From contig JALNZC010000005.1 in NCBI GenBank assembly GCA_023229525.1, positions 62,001 through 126,000 of the forward strand: a stretch of DNA of 64,000 bases, given 5' to 3'. Below are positions 63,068 to 64,000 of this stretch, in pieces; within the stretch, counting starts at the first letter, position 1, and every line of letters begins with the position of its first letter. Position numbers and translations under genes: made by a program. Under the pieces are notes generated by a model that was not told the DNA's origin, ran no database searches, and was given only the letters and a program-made list of their open reading frames with translations. Source of the stretch: Bacteroidales bacterium. Its GTDB lineage: Bacteria > Bacteroidota > Bacteroidia > Bacteroidales > FEN-979.

Positions 63068-64000
63068 ATGAAGAAATTATGCTTTGTTTCGTTCATTTAT
63101 CTGATGATCCTGGCGCTTAGTGCCGGGGCACAGATCAACATATTTCATATCGACAATGCTGCTGCTCCGCCAACCAAGGAAGGCATCTTTTATTCATTGC
63201 CCAGAACCGTTGTAAAAGTTGAAGTGAAAATCGACAGGATCGAGAATTATAAAGGGCCATATGCCGATTTCGCCCTGCGGTTCCTTGGTTTGAAAAATGT
63301 GGTTCCGGCAAATTCCATCGACTATAAAATAAGTGATATCACCATTACAACTTATCCCGAACCTGACCCTGAACAATATTATTTTATTGAGTTGGACGAT
63401 AAAATATCGAAAGGAGATAAATCAGGGCTCTTTTCGCTCAGCGAAACCGGATTATTCCTGGGGACAATACCCGAAACAGGTTCAAACGGTAATTTGACTA
63501 CACCGCAAAGCCCCGTTGAGTCTCTGGCTGAAACCGAGAAGGATGCTTTTGGCGAATTATTCAAATATTCAGCAGATGTCAGCGTATTTGAAAAGGTGGA
63601 TACCATTATCCGAAAAATAAATATGGATACCATGATGGTGGAACGCCAGTATTACAAGCGGACGATGATTGAAAAATCGCCGGAACAAAAAGCCAAAGAA
63701 GCAGCCGATTTTATCGCTAAAATTAAAGATAGTCGCTTTCAGCTTATCAGTGGATTCCAGGAGGTCAACTATAACAGGGAAACCTTGGAATATATGGATA
63801 CCCAGCTCAAAACCATGGAGAAAGAATACCTGAAACTCTATACCGGGATCAGCATTCACAAACCCATGACTTTTGAATATAAGTATATTCCTTTGCCCAA
63901 TCAGATCAATGCTGAAATTCCCATCTTTAAATTTTCAAAATCATTGGGCGTCATCGACCTGGATGGTTCCTCCGGGAAAGTGGTAACTATAAAAATCCAA
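63068..64000 (+). CDS. DUF4831 family protein (3' end cut by window edge)
   Basis: 311 codons are open to the last base without a stop. Signal peptide about 1-22 (ending GAQ). KEGIFYSLPRTVVKVEVKIDRIENYKGPYADFALRFLGL (positions 37-75) is the characteristic start of DUF4831. A central FGELFKYSADVSVFEKVDTIIRK and a helical region (NRETLEYMDTQLKTMEKEYLKLYTG) follow. Exported, unknown role. Probably cotranscribed with glnN. Confidence 0.85.
   Translation, partial: MKKLCFVSFIYLMILALSAGAQINIFHIDNAAAPPTKEGIFYSLPRTVVKVEVKIDRIENYKGPYADFALRFLGLKNVVPANSIDYKISDITITTYPEPDPEQYYFIELDDKISKGDKSGLFSLSETGLFLGTIPETGSNGNLTTPQSPVESLAETEKDAFGELFKYSADVSVFEKVDTIIRKINMDTMMVERQYYKRTMIEKSPEQKAKEAADFIAKIKDSRFQLISGFQEVNYNRETLEYMDTQLKTMEKEYLKLYTGISIHKPMTFEYKYIPLPNQINAEIPIFKFSKSLGVIDLDGSSGKVVTIKIQ

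Overview
The window reads as a chromosomal segment of a Bacteroidota member (Bacteroidia-like). The evidence is: TAnnTTTG promoter boxes in front of every RNA gene and many protein genes; large secreted proteins with type IX secretion (T9SS) C-terminal sorting domains; type III glutamine synthetase; DUF4199 and DUF4831 proteins; signal peptides ending in a small residue plus Gln; and almost no Shine-Dalgarno sequences. No species is assigned.

Layout. 1-9.9 kb: housekeeping genes, mostly on the minus strand (thymidine kinase, DusB, CPBP protease, an AsmA-like/GT51 fusion, tRNA-Ser, asparaginase, TatD, a GT9 heptosyltransferase-type enzyme, an MBL hydrolase). 10-18 kb: a large TolB-like/beta-barrel protein, a YhbP-like protein, B12-dependent ribonucleotide reductase and a radical SAM protein. 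18-30 kb: a trans-prenyltransferase, a PhoB/PhoR-type two-component pair, an outer-membrane barrel, UbiX, QueG, RuvB, a Usp-SPOR-Usp operon, class II aldolase, NhaD, tRNA-Arg and a VOC protein. 30-49.4 kb: accessory island (below). 49.5-53 kb: SDR, a LuxR-type remnant, VOC, tRNA-Lys, cupin, Sua5-family protein and the small SRP RNA, which is easily missed. 53-59.3 kb: DUF4199, two glycosyltransferases and a complete four-gene set for GDP-D-glycero-alpha-D-manno-heptose (hddA, gmhA, hddC, gmhB). 59.3-64 kb: a sodium/solute symporter, glutamine synthetase III and a DUF4831 protein cut by the window edge.

The most interesting region is 30-49.4 kb. It carries four giant secreted proteins. Three (31167, 40907, 45491) share a parallel beta-helix N-terminal part; the fourth (37080) has DUF2341 plus a LamG-like domain instead. 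Their C-terminal halves come in two types that cut across the N-terminal types (A: proteins 1 and 4; B: proteins 2 and 3), and the two B modules are nearly identical at DNA level. The giants are interleaved with three small proteins carrying a Pro-rich stretch, an API-D-GGLGILL membrane segment and a basic tail (PID-CTERM-like), and with a tiny membrane protein that also has a frameshifted relic copy upstream of the first giant gene. An ISL3-type insertion sequence has cut the first small protein. I infer a repeatedly duplicated and recombined surface-protein cassette, [small membrane protein]-[giant T9SS cargo]-[PID-CTERM-like protein]; its function is unknown.

The window is also rich in short intergenic repeats: a 22-bp tandem array, a 139-bp MITE-like inverted-repeat element, a ~68-bp element present twice, and ATTTGAAG/ATCCTGT-type arrays that bracket hddA.
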